From Streptomyces zhihengii (GTDB taxonomy: Bacteria; Actinomycetota; Actinomycetes; Streptomycetales; Streptomycetaceae), in contig NZ_JAFEJA010000001.1 in assembly GCF_016919245.1 (NCBI RefSeq), forward strand, positions 1,612,001-1,676,000: a DNA stretch of 64,000 nucleotides, in the 5' to 3' direction. Position 1 is the stretch's first letter, and each line of letters begins with the position of its first letter. Both the position numbers and the translations under genes were made by a program. The notes under the pieces are model-generated. The model saw only the letters and a program-made list of their open reading frames with translations, ran no database searches and was not told the origin of the DNA. Of this stretch, positions 26,834-35,505 are shown piece by piece.

Positions 26834-27424
26834 TCACCGGGAAAGGGCCCGGCAGGCCGCGTAGTCGGGCAGCAGGCCCGCCGCGCGGGCCTCGGCGAGG
26901 GTCGGCGCGGCGAGGTCGCGCGCGGACATGACGGGCTCGGTCCCCTCCGGGAGGGGCAGCCCCAGCTCCGGGTCGTGGAAGGAGAGCGCCAGTTCGTCGG
27001 CGGCCACGTAGCTGCTGGTCAGCATGTAGGACATGACGGTGTCGTCCTCCAGCGCCACGAAGGCGTGGCCGACGCCGACGGGGAAGTACATCGCCCGGAA
27101 GTCGACCTGGTCCATCAGCACCGCGTCCCACTTCCCGTAGGTCGGGGAGCCGACGCGGATGTCGACGACGATGTCGAGCGCGGAGCCGCGCGCGCAGTAC
27201 ACGTACTTGGTGGTGCCCGGCGGTGTCGCGGTGTAGTGGATGCCGCGGACGACTCCCCGCGCGGAGCGGCTGTGGTTGGTCTGCGCCGCCCGGAAGTGCC
27301 GGTGTCCCACCGCCTTCTCGAACGCCGCCGACTGGAACGGCGAGACGAACAGGCCGCGTTCGTCGGGGAAGACGGTCGGGGTGAACTCCACGGCTCCCTC
27401 GACGGCGAGTTCGCGTACTTCCAT
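26834..27424 (-). CDS. dTDP-4-keto-6-deoxyhexose 3,5- (or 5-) epimerase
   Basis: Cupin-fold RmlC-like epimerase of 196 aa. Shown by FPDERGLFVSPFQ at the N-terminus, RGIHYTATPPGTTKYV with the catalytic His, and DIVVDIRVGSPTYGKW. It inverts C5 (and possibly C3) of the 4-keto sugar, converting a D- to an L-sugar. In pathways where C3 carries an amino group, the enzyme usually acts as a 5-epimerase. It lies in the sugar operon 105 bp downstream of the aminotransferase gene. Its presence is the reason to predict an L-configured aminosugar. Sequence alone does not decide between 5- and 3,5-epimerization. Confidence 0.9.
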   Translation of the reverse strand: MEVRELAVEGAVEFTPTVFPDERGLFVSPFQSAAFEKAVGHRHFRAAQTNHSRSARGVVRGIHYTATPPGTTKYVYCARGSALDIVVDIRVGSPTYGKWDAVLMDQVDFRAMYFPVGVGHAFVALEDDTVMSYMLTSSYVAADELALSFHDPELGLPLPEGTEPVMSARDLAAPTLAEARAAGLLPDYAACRALSR

Positions 27425-27529
27425 GGCTCCTCCAGGGCACGGGCCCGTCGCGGTCGCCGACGGGAGGGGGCGGGGCGGTGGCGGCGGGCCGGCGGCGGCC
27501 CGGATCCGCCCAGGTCCGGGCGAAGGCCC

Positions 27530-28639
27530 CTACAGCGCGGCCAGCACCTCGCGCAGGACGCCGATCACGCGGTCCTGCACGGCGGGGGCGAGCGAGGGGT
27601 ACATCGGCAGCGAGAAGATCTGTCCGGCCAGCGACTCGGTGACGGGCAGCGAGCCGGCCGGCACACCGAGGCCGGCGAAGCCGGACATGGTGTGCACGGG
27701 CCAGGGATAGCTGATGTTGAGGTCGATGTCGTGCTCCCGCAGCGCCTGGAGGATCCGGTCCCGCTCGGGGTGGCGCACCACGTACACGTAGTAGACGTGG
27801 TCGTTGCCGGGGGCGAGGGCGGGCAGCACCAGGCCGGTGCCGGCCAGGCCCTCGGCGTAGCGCTCGGCGACGGCGCGGCGGGCGGCGACGTAGGCGTCGA
27901 GGCGGGGCAGTTTGCGGCGCAGTATCTCGGCCTGCACCTCGTCGAGCCGGGCGTTGTGGCCCGGGGTCTCGACGACGTAGTAGCGCTCCTCCATGCCGTA
28001 GTACCGCAGCCGGCGCAGCCGTGCGGCGGTGTCGTCGCCGCGCACCAGCACCGCGCCGCCGTCGCCGTAGGCCCCGAGGACCTTCGTCGGGTAGAAGGAG
28101 AAGGCCGCCGCGTCGCCGGTGGTGCCCGCGAGGACGCCGTCGTGCCGGGCCCCGTGGGCCTGGGCGCAGTCCTCCAGCAGGGCGAGTCCGTGCTCGGCCG
28201 CGACCGTCCGCAGCGGTGCCAGGTCGACGCACTGCCCGTAGAGGTGGACGGGCAGCAGACAGCGGGTGCGCGCGGTGACGGCGGAGGCCACCTGGGCGGT
28301 GTCCATCAGGTAGGTGTCGGGGTCGATGTCCACGAACACCGGCTTCGCGCCGACCGAGTCGATGGCGACCACCGTCGGCGCCGCCGTGTTGGAGACGGTG
28401 ACCACCTCGTCGCCCGGCCGGACGCCGAGCGCCTGGAGGGCCAGTTTGATGGCGTTGGTGCCGTTGTCGACGCCGACGCAGTGCGGCATGCCGTGGTAGG
28501 CGGCGAACTCCCTCTCGAAGCCGTGGGTGCTGGCGCCGAGGACGAGCCGGCCGGAGGAGAAGACGGTCTCGACGGCGTCGAGGATGTCCTTCCGCTCGGC
28601 GGCGTACTCCTCCAGGTAGTCCCACACTCTGGTCGTCAC
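27530..28639 (-). CDS. NDP-hexose 3-aminotransferase (DegT/DnrJ/EryC1 family)
   Basis: 369-aa fold-type I PLP enzyme. The internal aldimine lysine is in [18 protein letters not shown]; other family landmarks are [13 protein letters not shown] and LPVHLYGQ. Within a deoxysugar operon this family transaminates a 3-keto (or 4-keto) NDP-sugar using glutamate. The accompanying 2,3-dehydratase produces a 3,4-diketo-2,6-dideoxy sugar, so attack at C3 is inferred. GTG start at 28639 overlaps the methyltransferase stop (GTGA). A homologous group makes 3-amino-5-hydroxybenzoate in ansamycin clusters, but no other AHBA genes are seen here. Confidence 0.93.
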   Translation of the reverse strand: MTTRVWDYLEEYAAERKDILDAVETVFSSGRLVLGASTHGFEREFAAYHGMPHCVGVDNGTNAIKLALQALGVRPGDEVVTVSNTAAPTVVAIDSVGAKPVFVDIDPDTYLMDTAQVASAVTARTRCLLPVHLYGQCVDLAPLRTVAAEHGLALLEDCAQAHGARHDGVLAGTTGDAAAFSFYPTKVLGAYGDGGAVLVRGDDTAARLRRLRYYGMEERYYVVETPGHNARLDEVQAEILRRKLPRLDAYVAARRAVAERYAEGLAGTGLVLPALAPGNDHVYYVYVVRHPERDRILQALREHDIDLNISYPWPVHTMSGFAGLGVPAGSLPVTESLAGQIFSLPMYPSLAPAVQDRVIGVLREVLAAL

Positions 28640-29361
28640 GGGCGGTCCGCTCCTTCCTTCACGCCGAGGAACACGCCACGGCCGGACTGGGATCCTTCGA
28701 TGAACTCGGGCGTGAGCCCCGCGTCGCGCAGGGTCCGCTCGTACAGCGCGCGCGGGAAGAGCTGGTGGACGTAGGACTCGGTGAAGTGCCGCGCCCCGGT
28801 CTTGGGGTCGGCGACCACGTAGTGCACGTCCATCCGGGAGGCGTCGCCCTCGCGGGTGGTGTGGGAGAGCCGGGTGACGGTGCGGTGGTCGGGCCGCAGC
28901 ACGTCGGCGGCCACGTACCCGTCGGTGAACGTCTCGGGGAACCACCACGGTTCGACGACGACCACGCCGCCGGGCCGCAGGTGCCGGGCGAAGCAGCGCA
29001 TGGTGCCGCCGAGTTCGGCCGGGTCCTGGTGGGCGACGGCGGCGAAGAGGCACACCACGGCGTCGTAGGCGCGGCCGAGGTCGAAGTCGCGCATGTCGCC
29101 GTGGTGGAGGCGGGCCTCGGGCAGCCGGTCCCGGGCGACGGCGAGCATCGCGTCGGACAGTTCGACGCCCTCGGCCCGGTCGAACATGCCGAGGAAGTGG
29201 CGCAGATGGCCGCCGGTGCCGCAGGCGACGTCGAGGATCGAGGACGCCCCGGGCACCCGCTCGCGGATCAGGCCGGCGACGTAGGCGCTCTCCGCCGGGT
29301 AGTCCTTGCCGCGCAGGGTGTACACGAGGTCGTAGATCTCGGCGAACTCCGGTCCGTACAC
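28636..29361 (-). CDS. SAM-dependent aminosugar N-methyltransferase (DesVI/TylM1-like)
   Basis: 241 aa, the length of the sugar N-methyltransferase family. The SAM-binding motif I is [15 protein letters not shown] at about residue 40. The characteristic start [14 protein letters not shown] and the C-terminal [10 protein letters not shown] also fit. DesVI-type enzymes dimethylate the C3 amino group of NDP-aminosugars before transfer. GTG start at 29361 has AGGGGAC upstream; 17 bp separate it from the ketoreductase stop. It overlaps the aminotransferase start by 4 bp, which supports a shared substrate. Whether it adds one or two methyls cannot be told. Confidence 0.9.
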   Translation of the reverse strand: MYGPEFAEIYDLVYTLRGKDYPAESAYVAGLIRERVPGASSILDVACGTGGHLRHFLGMFDRAEGVELSDAMLAVARDRLPEARLHHGDMRDFDLGRAYDAVVCLFAAVAHQDPAELGGTMRCFARHLRPGGVVVVEPWWFPETFTDGYVAADVLRPDHRTVTRLSHTTREGDASRMDVHYVVADPKTGARHFTESYVHQLFPRALYERTLRDAGLTPEFIEGSQSGRGVFLGVKEGADRP

Positions 29362-29378
29362 GCTTGTCCCCTGTCCCC

Positions 29379-30407
29379 TCAGTCGGATGTCGTGGTGCCG
29401 GCCAGGGCGGCCACGGTCCGCTCCAGGGCGTCCCGCAGCCCGATCTCCGGCCGCCAGCCGGTCACGGCCCGGTAGGCGGCGGAGTCGATGGTCACGCTGT
29501 CGAAGTCCGTCGCGGGCGCGGTGGGCGGCGGCTCGACGGAGACGACCGGCACCGGGTCGCGGCCGAGCCGCAGCGCGACCAGCTCCGCGACGGTGCGGCA
29601 CACCTCGCCGAGCGCGTCGCCCCGGCCCGCGCCGAGCGGCCAGTGGCGTCCGGCCAGTTCACCGCCGTGGCCGAGTGCGGCGGTGAACGCCCGGGCGATG
29701 TCGTCGACGTGGACGAGGTCGCGCTTGACGCTGCCGTCGTGCCAGAGGGTGAGCGGTTCGCCGGCGAGGGCGCGCCGCACCATGAAGGAGACCACCCCGC
29801 GGTCCGCCCCGTGGGGGGCGCCGGTGTGTCCGAAGACCGTCGGCAGGCGCAGGCTGACGCCGCGTACGACGCCGTCCGCGGTGGCGTCCAGCAGGATCCG
29901 CTCGGCCGCGAGCTTGTGCGCGTCGTAGGCGGTGTGCGGGCGGTCCCGCTCGCCGCCGTCGACCGGCCGGCCACCCGTCAGGCCGACCTGGGAGGCGGCG
30001 CCCGCGTAGAGGACCAGCGGCGGCGTGCCGCCCGGCCGCCGCTCGCGCAGGATCCCGCAGAGGTTCTCCATGACGCCGACGTTGGCGGCGCGGGCGGCGG
30101 GGTCGCTCTCGGCGGCCCGCCAGCCGCCGCCGTGCATCACGAGGTGGACGATCACGTCCGCGCCCTCGACCGCGGCCGCGAGCTCACCGGCGTCGGTGAG
30201 GTCGGCGCGGCGCACCTCCGCGGTGCTCCCCGGGGAGAGGACCGGGCCGCTGTCGCGGCGGGCGACGGCGCGCAGCCGTACGGGCCGTCCGGCGAACGCG
30301 GCCGTCACGGCGGAGCCGACGAAGCCGGAGGCACCGAGGACGACGACGCCGGGCGGGCGGTGCGGGCCGTGCTCCGGCGCGCCGGAGCGCTGTGCCGCGG
30401 TGGTCAT
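29379..30407 (-). CDS. NDP-hexose 4-ketoreductase (extended SDR)
   Basis: 342-aa extended short-chain dehydrogenase. The N-terminal cofactor motif is [13 protein letters not shown] and the active-site YxxxK is [11 protein letters not shown]. It also has the family-typical substrate region [11 protein letters not shown]. Such proteins reduce the C4 keto group of NDP-deoxysugars at the end of the pathway. ATG at 30407 overlaps the 2,3-dehydratase stop (ATGA), fixing the start and indicating translational coupling. The stereochemical outcome at C4 cannot be predicted, so the final sugar (rhodosamine-, megosamine- or acosamine-like) is open. Confidence 0.88.
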   Translation of the reverse strand: MTTAAQRSGAPEHGPHRPPGVVVLGASGFVGSAVTAAFAGRPVRLRAVARRDSGPVLSPGSTAEVRRADLTDAGELAAAVEGADVIVHLVMHGGGWRAAESDPAARAANVGVMENLCGILRERRPGGTPPLVLYAGAASQVGLTGGRPVDGGERDRPHTAYDAHKLAAERILLDATADGVVRGVSLRLPTVFGHTGAPHGADRGVVSFMVRRALAGEPLTLWHDGSVKRDLVHVDDIARAFTAALGHGGELAGRHWPLGAGRGDALGEVCRTVAELVALRLGRDPVPVVSVEPPPTAPATDFDSVTIDSAAYRAVTGWRPEIGLRDALERTVAALAGTTTSD

Positions 30408-31759
30408 GACGGCTCCCCCCGCCCGGCTTCCGCCGTGCCGTACGCCGGGTGCTCCAGGGCGTGCAGACAGGCCAGCAGGCTGCGCGCCTGCATGGTGACG
30501 TAGTGGCTGTGGCGCAGCAGCGCGGAGAGCTGGGCGGGGGTGGTCCAGCGGTAGCCGGGCGGTTCCGGCAGGTGTCCGGTCTCGACGATCAGGTGGCGGC
30601 TGCGGGTGTGGAAGAGCCGGCCGCCCTCGTCGGAGAGGACGGTGTCGAAGAGGATCCGGTCCGGCCCCGCGCCCAGGACCTCGTCGAGGAAGCGCGGCCG
30701 CCCGGTGCCTGAGTCCGATTCGTGGTCGCGCGGGGTGCACTGCACGGTGGGGCCGAGTTCGAGGACGTCGACGAAGCCCGGTTCGACGCGCTGCCGGACG
30801 AGCACGTGCAGCACGCCCTCGACCCGGGTCACGAGGAAGGCGACCAGGCCGGTGCCGTGGGCCGCGATCATCGGCTGGCCCCATGCGGCGACCTCGCGGC
30901 CGGCGGCCTTCACCCGGACGCCGATGACGTCGAAGAAGCGGCCGCTCTCGTGGGAGATGGCGAGCGGGTCGCGCCGCCAGCGCTCCAGCCGGGGCAGCGG
31001 CACGCGTTCGGTGGTGACCTCGATCCGGCTGCGGGCCTCGGTGATCCAGCTCAGGAGCGGTGCCGTGCCGGAACGGCCGCCCGGCGGGGAGGCCGGGGCG
31101 TCGGGCGGGAAGGGCAGACAGGCCAGCACGCTGCGGGCGTCCATGCCGACCAGGTCGTCGAAGCGGAGCAGGCCGAGCAGTTCGCCGAGCGGCAGCCAGC
31201 GGAAGCCCTCGGCGGCCGGCACCTCCTCGGCCGTCTCCACGATCATGTTGCGGTTCCGCTTGCGCAGGAACCACGTGCCCTGCTCGGACTGCCGGGAATC
31301 GGCGAGGATGCGGTGCGCACCGGCCTCACGGAAATACCGGAGATAGGGAACCGATTTCCCGCGGTGCACTCCGGTGAAATTGCTCCGGGTGGCCTGGACG
31401 GTGGGAGAGAGCTGGAGTCCGTTGATGTTCCCCGGCTCCGCCTTCGCCTGCATCAGGCAGTGGAGTTCGCCGTCGATCCGGCGTACGAGAATTCCGAGGA
31501 TTCCCGTCTCCGGCTGGTTGATGACGGGCTGGTCCCAGTGTTCGACGGGGCCGCCCGCGTGATGCGTCCGGATGCCCTCTATGGAGAAGAAGCGGCCGGT
31601 GTGATGCGTCAGGGCCGGGGCGTCGGGGTCGCAGTGCCAGCCGGTCACGGAGGCCAGCGGGACCCGCTCGACGTGGGTGTAGATGCTCTTCCGGGCGTCC
31701 TCGAACCAGTGCCGGAAAGCTGACGGCACGGATGGTGAATCACCCATTGATGCATTCAT
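30404..31759 (-). CDS. NDP-hexose 2,3-dehydratase (TylCVI/EvaA-like)
   Basis: 451 aa built from two homologous halves, the hallmark of the family. Compare TGRFFSIEGIR near residue 55 with SGRFFDVIGVR near residue 265, each followed by a W.QP and a G.QLSPTVQ/ELGPTVQ segment. It removes the C2 hydroxyl of NDP-4-keto-6-deoxyhexose, giving the 3,4-diketo-2,6-dideoxy intermediate. No 3-ketoreductase is seen nearby, so the intermediate is likely channelled directly to the aminotransferase. Start chosen at ATG 31759 (MNASMGDS) with GAGAG upstream. It is the first gene of the sugar operon, with the conserved box 99 nt upstream. Confidence 0.93.
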   Translation of the reverse strand: MNASMGDSPSVPSAFRHWFEDARKSIYTHVERVPLASVTGWHCDPDAPALTHHTGRFFSIEGIRTHHAGGPVEHWDQPVINQPETGILGILVRRIDGELHCLMQAKAEPGNINGLQLSPTVQATRSNFTGVHRGKSVPYLRYFREAGAHRILADSRQSEQGTWFLRKRNRNMIVETAEEVPAAEGFRWLPLGELLGLLRFDDLVGMDARSVLACLPFPPDAPASPPGGRSGTAPLLSWITEARSRIEVTTERVPLPRLERWRRDPLAISHESGRFFDVIGVRVKAAGREVAAWGQPMIAAHGTGLVAFLVTRVEGVLHVLVRQRVEPGFVDVLELGPTVQCTPRDHESDSGTGRPRFLDEVLGAGPDRILFDTVLSDEGGRLFHTRSRHLIVETGHLPEPPGYRWTTPAQLSALLRHSHYVTMQARSLLACLHALEHPAYGTAEAGRGEPS

Positions 31760-31837
31760 CAGCAACTCTCGGGGACTAGGTCGGGACTGCGGCATCACAT
31801 TTCGTGGTGCCTGATTTTCTCGCAGTCCGTCGCCTTG

Positions 31838-31858
31838 TGGCGTCTCCCAGATTGCTCA
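31838..31858 (-). promoter_or_regulatory. Conserved cluster box, copy A (sugar operon promoter)
   Basis: Minus strand reads TGAGCAATCTGGGAG then ACGCCA. It begins 99 nt before the 2,3-dehydratase ATG. A -10-like GAAAAT lies 18 bp beyond the box (31819-31814). The box end would overlap the -35. Confidence 0.7.
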
Positions 31859-31922
31859 CACCGGGCGTCGGGCCTTTACTTCCCGGCATGGGGCGGCCGG
31901 CCGGGGCCGGCCGCCGGTGCGA

Positions 31923-32555
31923 TCATTCCTGAGCGCCGGTCAGATGGTGGCAATGGCCCTCGTACACCCACTGCTCCCATTCCTCGGGCGTCCAGCCGCG
32001 TTCGGTCACCAGCAGATGGAACAGCTCCGGTCCGAGCAGGACGTAGGAGATGTCGACGGCCCGCTCGACGGAAAGGTCCTCGCGCAGCGCCTTCTTGGCG
32101 ACCAGCGACTCGGTGAAGCGCCGCTGGACGACCTGCCGCTGGCGTTTGTTGGCCTCCCACAGCTCCGCGCCGTCGCCGCTGGTCGTCGCCGCGTTCCGCA
32201 GCACCTCCAGCAGCGGGCCGACGCGTTCGTAGACCTCGCGCGTCAGCCGCACCTGGAGACGGATCTGCTGCCGGGGGTCCTCGGCCTCCAGGGCCTCGAC
32301 CACGTGGGGGCGCTCCAGCGTCGGGACCGGGTCCTCGTCGCCCGCGATGTGGACGTCGATGAGCTCCTTGAGGATCTGCTGCTTGCTCCCGAAGGAGAAG
32401 TAGATCGTCTGCACGGCGACCTTCGCCTCGCGGGCGATGGAGTCGATCGTCGTGGCGCCGTAGCCGTGCTCGACGAACAGACTCATCGCGGCCTCCAGCA
32501 TCCGGTTGCGGGTCTGCTGCGCCTTGAGCCGGCGGCCGGGGGACTTGCTCACCAT
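31923..32555 (-). CDS. TetR-family transcriptional regulator
   Basis: 210 aa. N-terminal TetR helix-turn-helix (TTIDSIAREAKVAVQTIYF at about residues 40-58), preceded by RNRMLEAAMSLFVEHGYG. A helical ligand-binding C-terminal domain follows without recognisable ligand signature. It lies between the sugar operon and the flavin epoxidase, all leftward, separated by 160 and 180 bp. It therefore has its own promoter and is a candidate repressor of the sugar operon or of an exporter. Target unknown. Confidence 0.92.
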   Translation of the reverse strand: MVSKSPGRRLKAQQTRNRMLEAAMSLFVEHGYGATTIDSIAREAKVAVQTIYFSFGSKQQILKELIDVHIAGDEDPVPTLERPHVVEALEAEDPRQQIRLQVRLTREVYERVGPLLEVLRNAATTSGDGAELWEANKRQRQVVQRRFTESLVAKKALREDLSVERAVDISYVLLGPELFHLLVTERGWTPEEWEQWVYEGHCHHLTGAQE

Positions 32556-32733
32556 CGTCGATCACTTCCTCGTCACTGCTACGGCGTCCGGCGCCACGGG
32601 GTGGAGAGCGGAGGACCGCCGGGCCGGTCGCCGCCGCACCGGCAGACCAGGCAAGTATGACTGCCGGCCGGCGGCCCCGGCGGACGGCCCCGCCCGGGGG
32701 CGGGAAGCGGTGGAGCCCCGGCAGGGCGGGCGG

Positions 32734-34083
32734 TCAGTCAAGGGCGCCGGCCGCGGGTGAGCGGCGCGCCGCGATCAGCGACCTGACGACCCGGTCCGGG
32801 CGGAGGACCGCGGCGGGCTTCGCGAGCAGGTGCTGCACGTCCAGCATGACGCGGTGCGCGGGCACCGAGACATGGCTGGCGAGCATGACCTGGCGGACGT
32901 AGCGGTTGAGCAGGTCCGTCCCCACGCCCTTGGCGCCGACCGTCTCCGGGTACATGAAGTCGCTGCTGGTGGACATCTGCCACGGCGTGTCGATCACCCG
33001 GGCCGCCGCGCGGTAGAAGCGGCGGGCCATCGCGGGGGTCGCGGCGCCGTGGCGGTCGAGGGAGCGGGCGAGCTCGACGGCCTCCAGGGTGGCCGTCGTC
33101 ATGCCCTGCCCGTACAGGGGGTTGAAGCTGCAGATGGCGTCGCCGAGCGCGACGAAGCCCTCCGGCACCTTCTTCAGGCGCTCGAACCAGCGCCGCCGGG
33201 CGGCCGGGTAGGTGAAGCGCTCCGCGTTCTGGTCGTCGACCGGCTTGGTGCGGGCCAGCAGGTCCGAGACGATGGAGGTGGGCAGCCCGTCGGCGAAGGC
33301 GGTGAAGCCCTCCGGGTCGACCGGGGCGTGCGAGCGGTGCCAGCCGCCGAGGGTGACGATCCAGCGGTCGCCCTCGACCGCGAAGACCGCGGCGGCCCGC
33401 TTGTCCCCGGGCGGCACCGCGGACATCAGGAACAGCAGGGCGTCGTCGGCCAGTTCACCGCCCTGGCGGTGCATCACCCGGGTCGTGTAGCCGACGTCGA
33501 TCTTGACCGTGGTGGTCTTCGGCGCGGGGCAGTCGAGCTCCTCCAGCCAGCGGTCGGTCCGTCCGGCGCTGCGCCCGGTGGCGTCGACGACGAGTTCGGC
33601 GCCGATCCGCGATCCGTCGTCGAGTTCGACGCCCAGCACCCGGCCGGACACGCCGAAGAGCCCGCTCACCGCCGTGCGGTCGCGGATCTCCACGTTGGGC
33701 AGGGCGGCCACCCGGCGGCGGATGGTGTGCTCCAGGTAGGCGCGGGTGAGGCTGATGCCGAGCTGACCGCTCTCGAAGCGGGTGCGCAGCGCGCCCATCT
33801 GGTGGAAGAGCAGGTCGTGTCCGGGGTCGAAGGGCACCGCGCCGCCGGCGATCAGCTCGTCGGTGAGGGCCGGGAAGAGCCGGTCCAGTGTGCGGCGCCC
33901 GCTGATGAGCAGCGCGTGGGCGTGCGGGCTCTGCGGCACGCCCTTCCGGTCCGCTGCCGTGTCGGGGAGCGTGTCCCGGTCGAGGACCGTGACCGATGTG
34001 AACCTGCTGGACAGCGTGCGGGCGGCGACCAGGCCGCCGATCGACCCTCCGATGATCACCGCGTGTCCGCCGATGACGCCCAC
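32734..34083 (-). CDS. FAD-dependent monooxygenase, MonCI/LasC-like epoxidase group
   Basis: 449 aa. The N-terminal FAD fold is VIIGGSIGGLVAARTL. The segment DRKGVPQSPHAHALLISG and the C-terminal GDAICSFNPLYGQGMTTA match the group that includes polyether epoxidases (MonCI, LasC). Members epoxidize polyene chains; others are halogenase-like or hydroxylases. No WxWxIP is present, so halogenation is unlikely. GTG start at 34083 has GGGGAGGG immediately upstream. It is preceded by a conserved cluster box at 97 nt, which puts it under the same control as the sugar operon. No epoxide hydrolase is seen in the window. The assignment to epoxidase rather than hydroxylase is tentative. Confidence 0.8.
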   Translation of the reverse strand: MGVIGGHAVIIGGSIGGLVAARTLSSRFTSVTVLDRDTLPDTAADRKGVPQSPHAHALLISGRRTLDRLFPALTDELIAGGAVPFDPGHDLLFHQMGALRTRFESGQLGISLTRAYLEHTIRRRVAALPNVEIRDRTAVSGLFGVSGRVLGVELDDGSRIGAELVVDATGRSAGRTDRWLEELDCPAPKTTTVKIDVGYTTRVMHRQGGELADDALLFLMSAVPPGDKRAAAVFAVEGDRWIVTLGGWHRSHAPVDPEGFTAFADGLPTSIVSDLLARTKPVDDQNAERFTYPAARRRWFERLKKVPEGFVALGDAICSFNPLYGQGMTTATLEAVELARSLDRHGAATPAMARRFYRAAARVIDTPWQMSTSSDFMYPETVGAKGVGTDLLNRYVRQVMLASHVSVPAHRVMLDVQHLLAKPAAVLRPDRVVRSLIAARRSPAAGALD

Positions 34084-34159
34084 GAGCCCTCCCCTGCAAG
34101 ATGGCGAAATGCGGTGCGAGCGCACCGCCCGGCACATTCTCGGCAGGCCGCCCGGGAAT

Positions 34160-34180
34160 TGTCTTCTCCAGGGTTGCTCA
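34160..34180 (-). promoter_or_regulatory. Conserved cluster box, copy B (epoxidase promoter)
   Basis: Minus strand TGAGCAACCCTGGAG then AAGACA, 97 nt before the GTG of the flavin oxygenase and just after the AraC stop. A half-copy (TGACGCAATCCCGGG) lies directly upstream, making a direct repeat. The -10-like GAATGT is about 20 bp beyond. Confidence 0.7.
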
Positions 34181-34196
34181 GCGGCCCGGGATTGCG

Positions 34197-34934
34197 TCAG
34201 CAGGCGAAGAGTTCCGGGAGGGCGGCGCCTATCGTGGCGCGTTCCGCGTCGAAAAGCCTTACCCGGGAGGGGGGTTGCAGGACGAGATCGACCGTCACCG
34301 TGGAACCGGGCGAGATGTAGAACGGACCGGCCGTGCCCACCGCGATGGGCTGCTTCCCGCCGCCCACTCTGCGGGACACGGCCTGAATGTGCCAGGGGCC
34401 CTCGGGGACGTATTCGATGCACCACGTTCCTTTTCCCTGTTCCATTCGGCAGCAGCGGGCGGGGCGTTCCTGGCGGGTGAGCGGGGGAATGGCGGCGACG
34501 AACACCGGCTCGTCCTCCTGGCCGTCGGCACGGAAAATCCGGCCGCGGAACGATCCGTAGGCGAATGGCGCGTCGTCCCTGCGGCCGGCGGTGAAATCGA
34601 CGGCGGCGGGGCCGAGCTGGGCGAGCCGCCGGAAGCGGCCGGGCGAGACGCCGACGCTCCGGGTGAAGCGGGTCGTGAAGGTGCCGAGGCTCGAGTAGCC
34701 GACCTGTACGGAGATGTCGGCGACGCGGTCGGAGGTGCACAGCAGCTTGCGCTTGGCGACCTCCTGGCGGACCGCCGTGAGGAAGCGGGCGGGCGGGAGC
34801 CCGGTCTCCTGCCGGAAGAGCCGGGCCATGTGGAAGGAGCTCAGCCGGGCCGTGTCCGCCAGGACACAGAGCGACAGCTCCTCGTCGTACCGGTGACGTA
34901 TCGCTTCGACGACGCTTTCGATCTCGGGCCGCAT
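34197..34934 (-). CDS. AraC-family regulator with N-terminal HTH and C-terminal beta domain
   Basis: 245 aa. The two AraC helix-turn-helix motifs lie at the N-terminus (about 20-105: FHMARLFRQETGLPPARFL, then VADISVQVGYSSLGTFTTRF), opposite to the classical arrangement. The remaining 140 residues form a different domain ending in a repeated-strand pattern (VPEGPWHIQAV, VGTAGPFYISPGSTV), similar to the AraC protein at 36007-36798. ATG at 34934 has GGGGAG upstream. It is transcribed divergently from the ABM gene, with 200 bp between them containing a strong palindrome. It probably controls that intergenic region; ligand unknown. Confidence 0.88.
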   Translation of the reverse strand: MRPEIESVVEAIRHRYDEELSLCVLADTARLSSFHMARLFRQETGLPPARFLTAVRQEVAKRKLLCTSDRVADISVQVGYSSLGTFTTRFTRSVGVSPGRFRRLAQLGPAAVDFTAGRRDDAPFAYGSFRGRIFRADGQEDEPVFVAAIPPLTRQERPARCCRMEQGKGTWCIEYVPEGPWHIQAVSRRVGGGKQPIAVGTAGPFYISPGSTVTVDLVLQPPSRVRLFDAERATIGAALPELFAC

Positions 34935-35067
34935 GCAGGACTCCCCGTGAGGTGTACGCGCACCTGCACACCCCTGCCGGACCGGGACCGCATGGCTGGC
35001 GGGCTCCGGGGGCGAAGTGTGCCGACATCTGTGGAGCCGCTGGTCACCGCGGGGGTTCCCGAACGGC

Positions 35068-35122
35068 TTGCCTGTAAGCGTAGTGTACCTCTAGAGTCCG
35101 ACATGAGACAGTGACTCTAGAG
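35068..35122 (+). promoter_or_regulatory. Promoter of the ABM gene with overlapping palindromic operator
   Basis: Candidate -35 TTGCCT at 35068-35073 and -10 TAGAGT at 35092-35097 (18-bp spacer). The 10-bp inverted repeat CTCTAGAGTC (35089-35098) / GACTCTAGAG (35113-35122), with a 14-bp gap, covers the -10 and start region. This is expected of a repressor site; each arm also contains the palindrome CTCTAGAG. Confidence 0.6.
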
Positions 35123-35134
35123 AGGGACTTGGCC

Positions 35135-35425
35135 ATGACCGTCGTCCGGATCACGCGCTTCAGGACCGACCCCGCCAACGACGCGGAGATGATCGACAAG
35201 CGGGCCACCCTCATCGCCGCGGTCCGCGAGTCCTACCCGGGGCTCACCGAGGCCCGCCTCGGCCGCCTCGAGGACGGCACCTGGGTGGACCACTGGTACT
35301 GGGAGTCCACCGAGCACATGCAGAAGGCACTGGCCGCGGCGCCCACCATCCCCGAGGCGGGTGCGGCGTTCGCGCTCACCACGGACACCACCGCCGAGTC
35401 CGCGGAGATCGTGGCCGTCGTCTGA
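35135..35425 (+). CDS. Small antibiotic-biosynthesis-monooxygenase (ABM)-like protein
   Basis: 96-aa single ferredoxin-like domain. It begins TVVRITRFRTDP and has the ABM-type central stretch WVDHWYWESTEHMQKAL. Stand-alone ABM proteins act as cofactor-free oxygenases, as heme-degrading enzymes, or have no known reaction. Nothing here decides which. ATG 35135 is chosen over an upstream GTG because AGAGGGA lies 9 nt upstream and the GTG falls within the operator. It lies between two paralogous AraC genes and is followed by a strong terminator, so it is a monocistronic, separately regulated gene. Confidence 0.8.
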   Translation: MTVVRITRFRTDPANDAEMIDKRATLIAAVRESYPGLTEARLGRLEDGTWVDHWYWESTEHMQKALAAAPTIPEAGAAFALTTDTTAESAEIVAVV

Positions 35426-35462
35426 GGCACCGCCGGCCGCGGCCGGCACATCGCGCACCACG

Positions 35463-35505
35463 GCTTCTGCCCGCACGGTTCACCGTGCGGGCAGAAGCTT
35501 TTTTT
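35463..35505 (+). terminator. Rho-independent terminator after the ABM gene
   Basis: A perfect 17-bp stem (35463-35479 with 35482-35498) is followed by a run of seven T. It starts 38 bp after the stop codon. It is the clearest intrinsic terminator in the window. Confidence 0.92.

Noticed and set aside
27530..28639. Aminotransferase as an AHBA synthase (ansamycin starter)
   Set aside because: No aminoDAHP synthase, kinase or dehydroquinate-type genes are nearby, and the gene is embedded in and overlaps deoxysugar genes.
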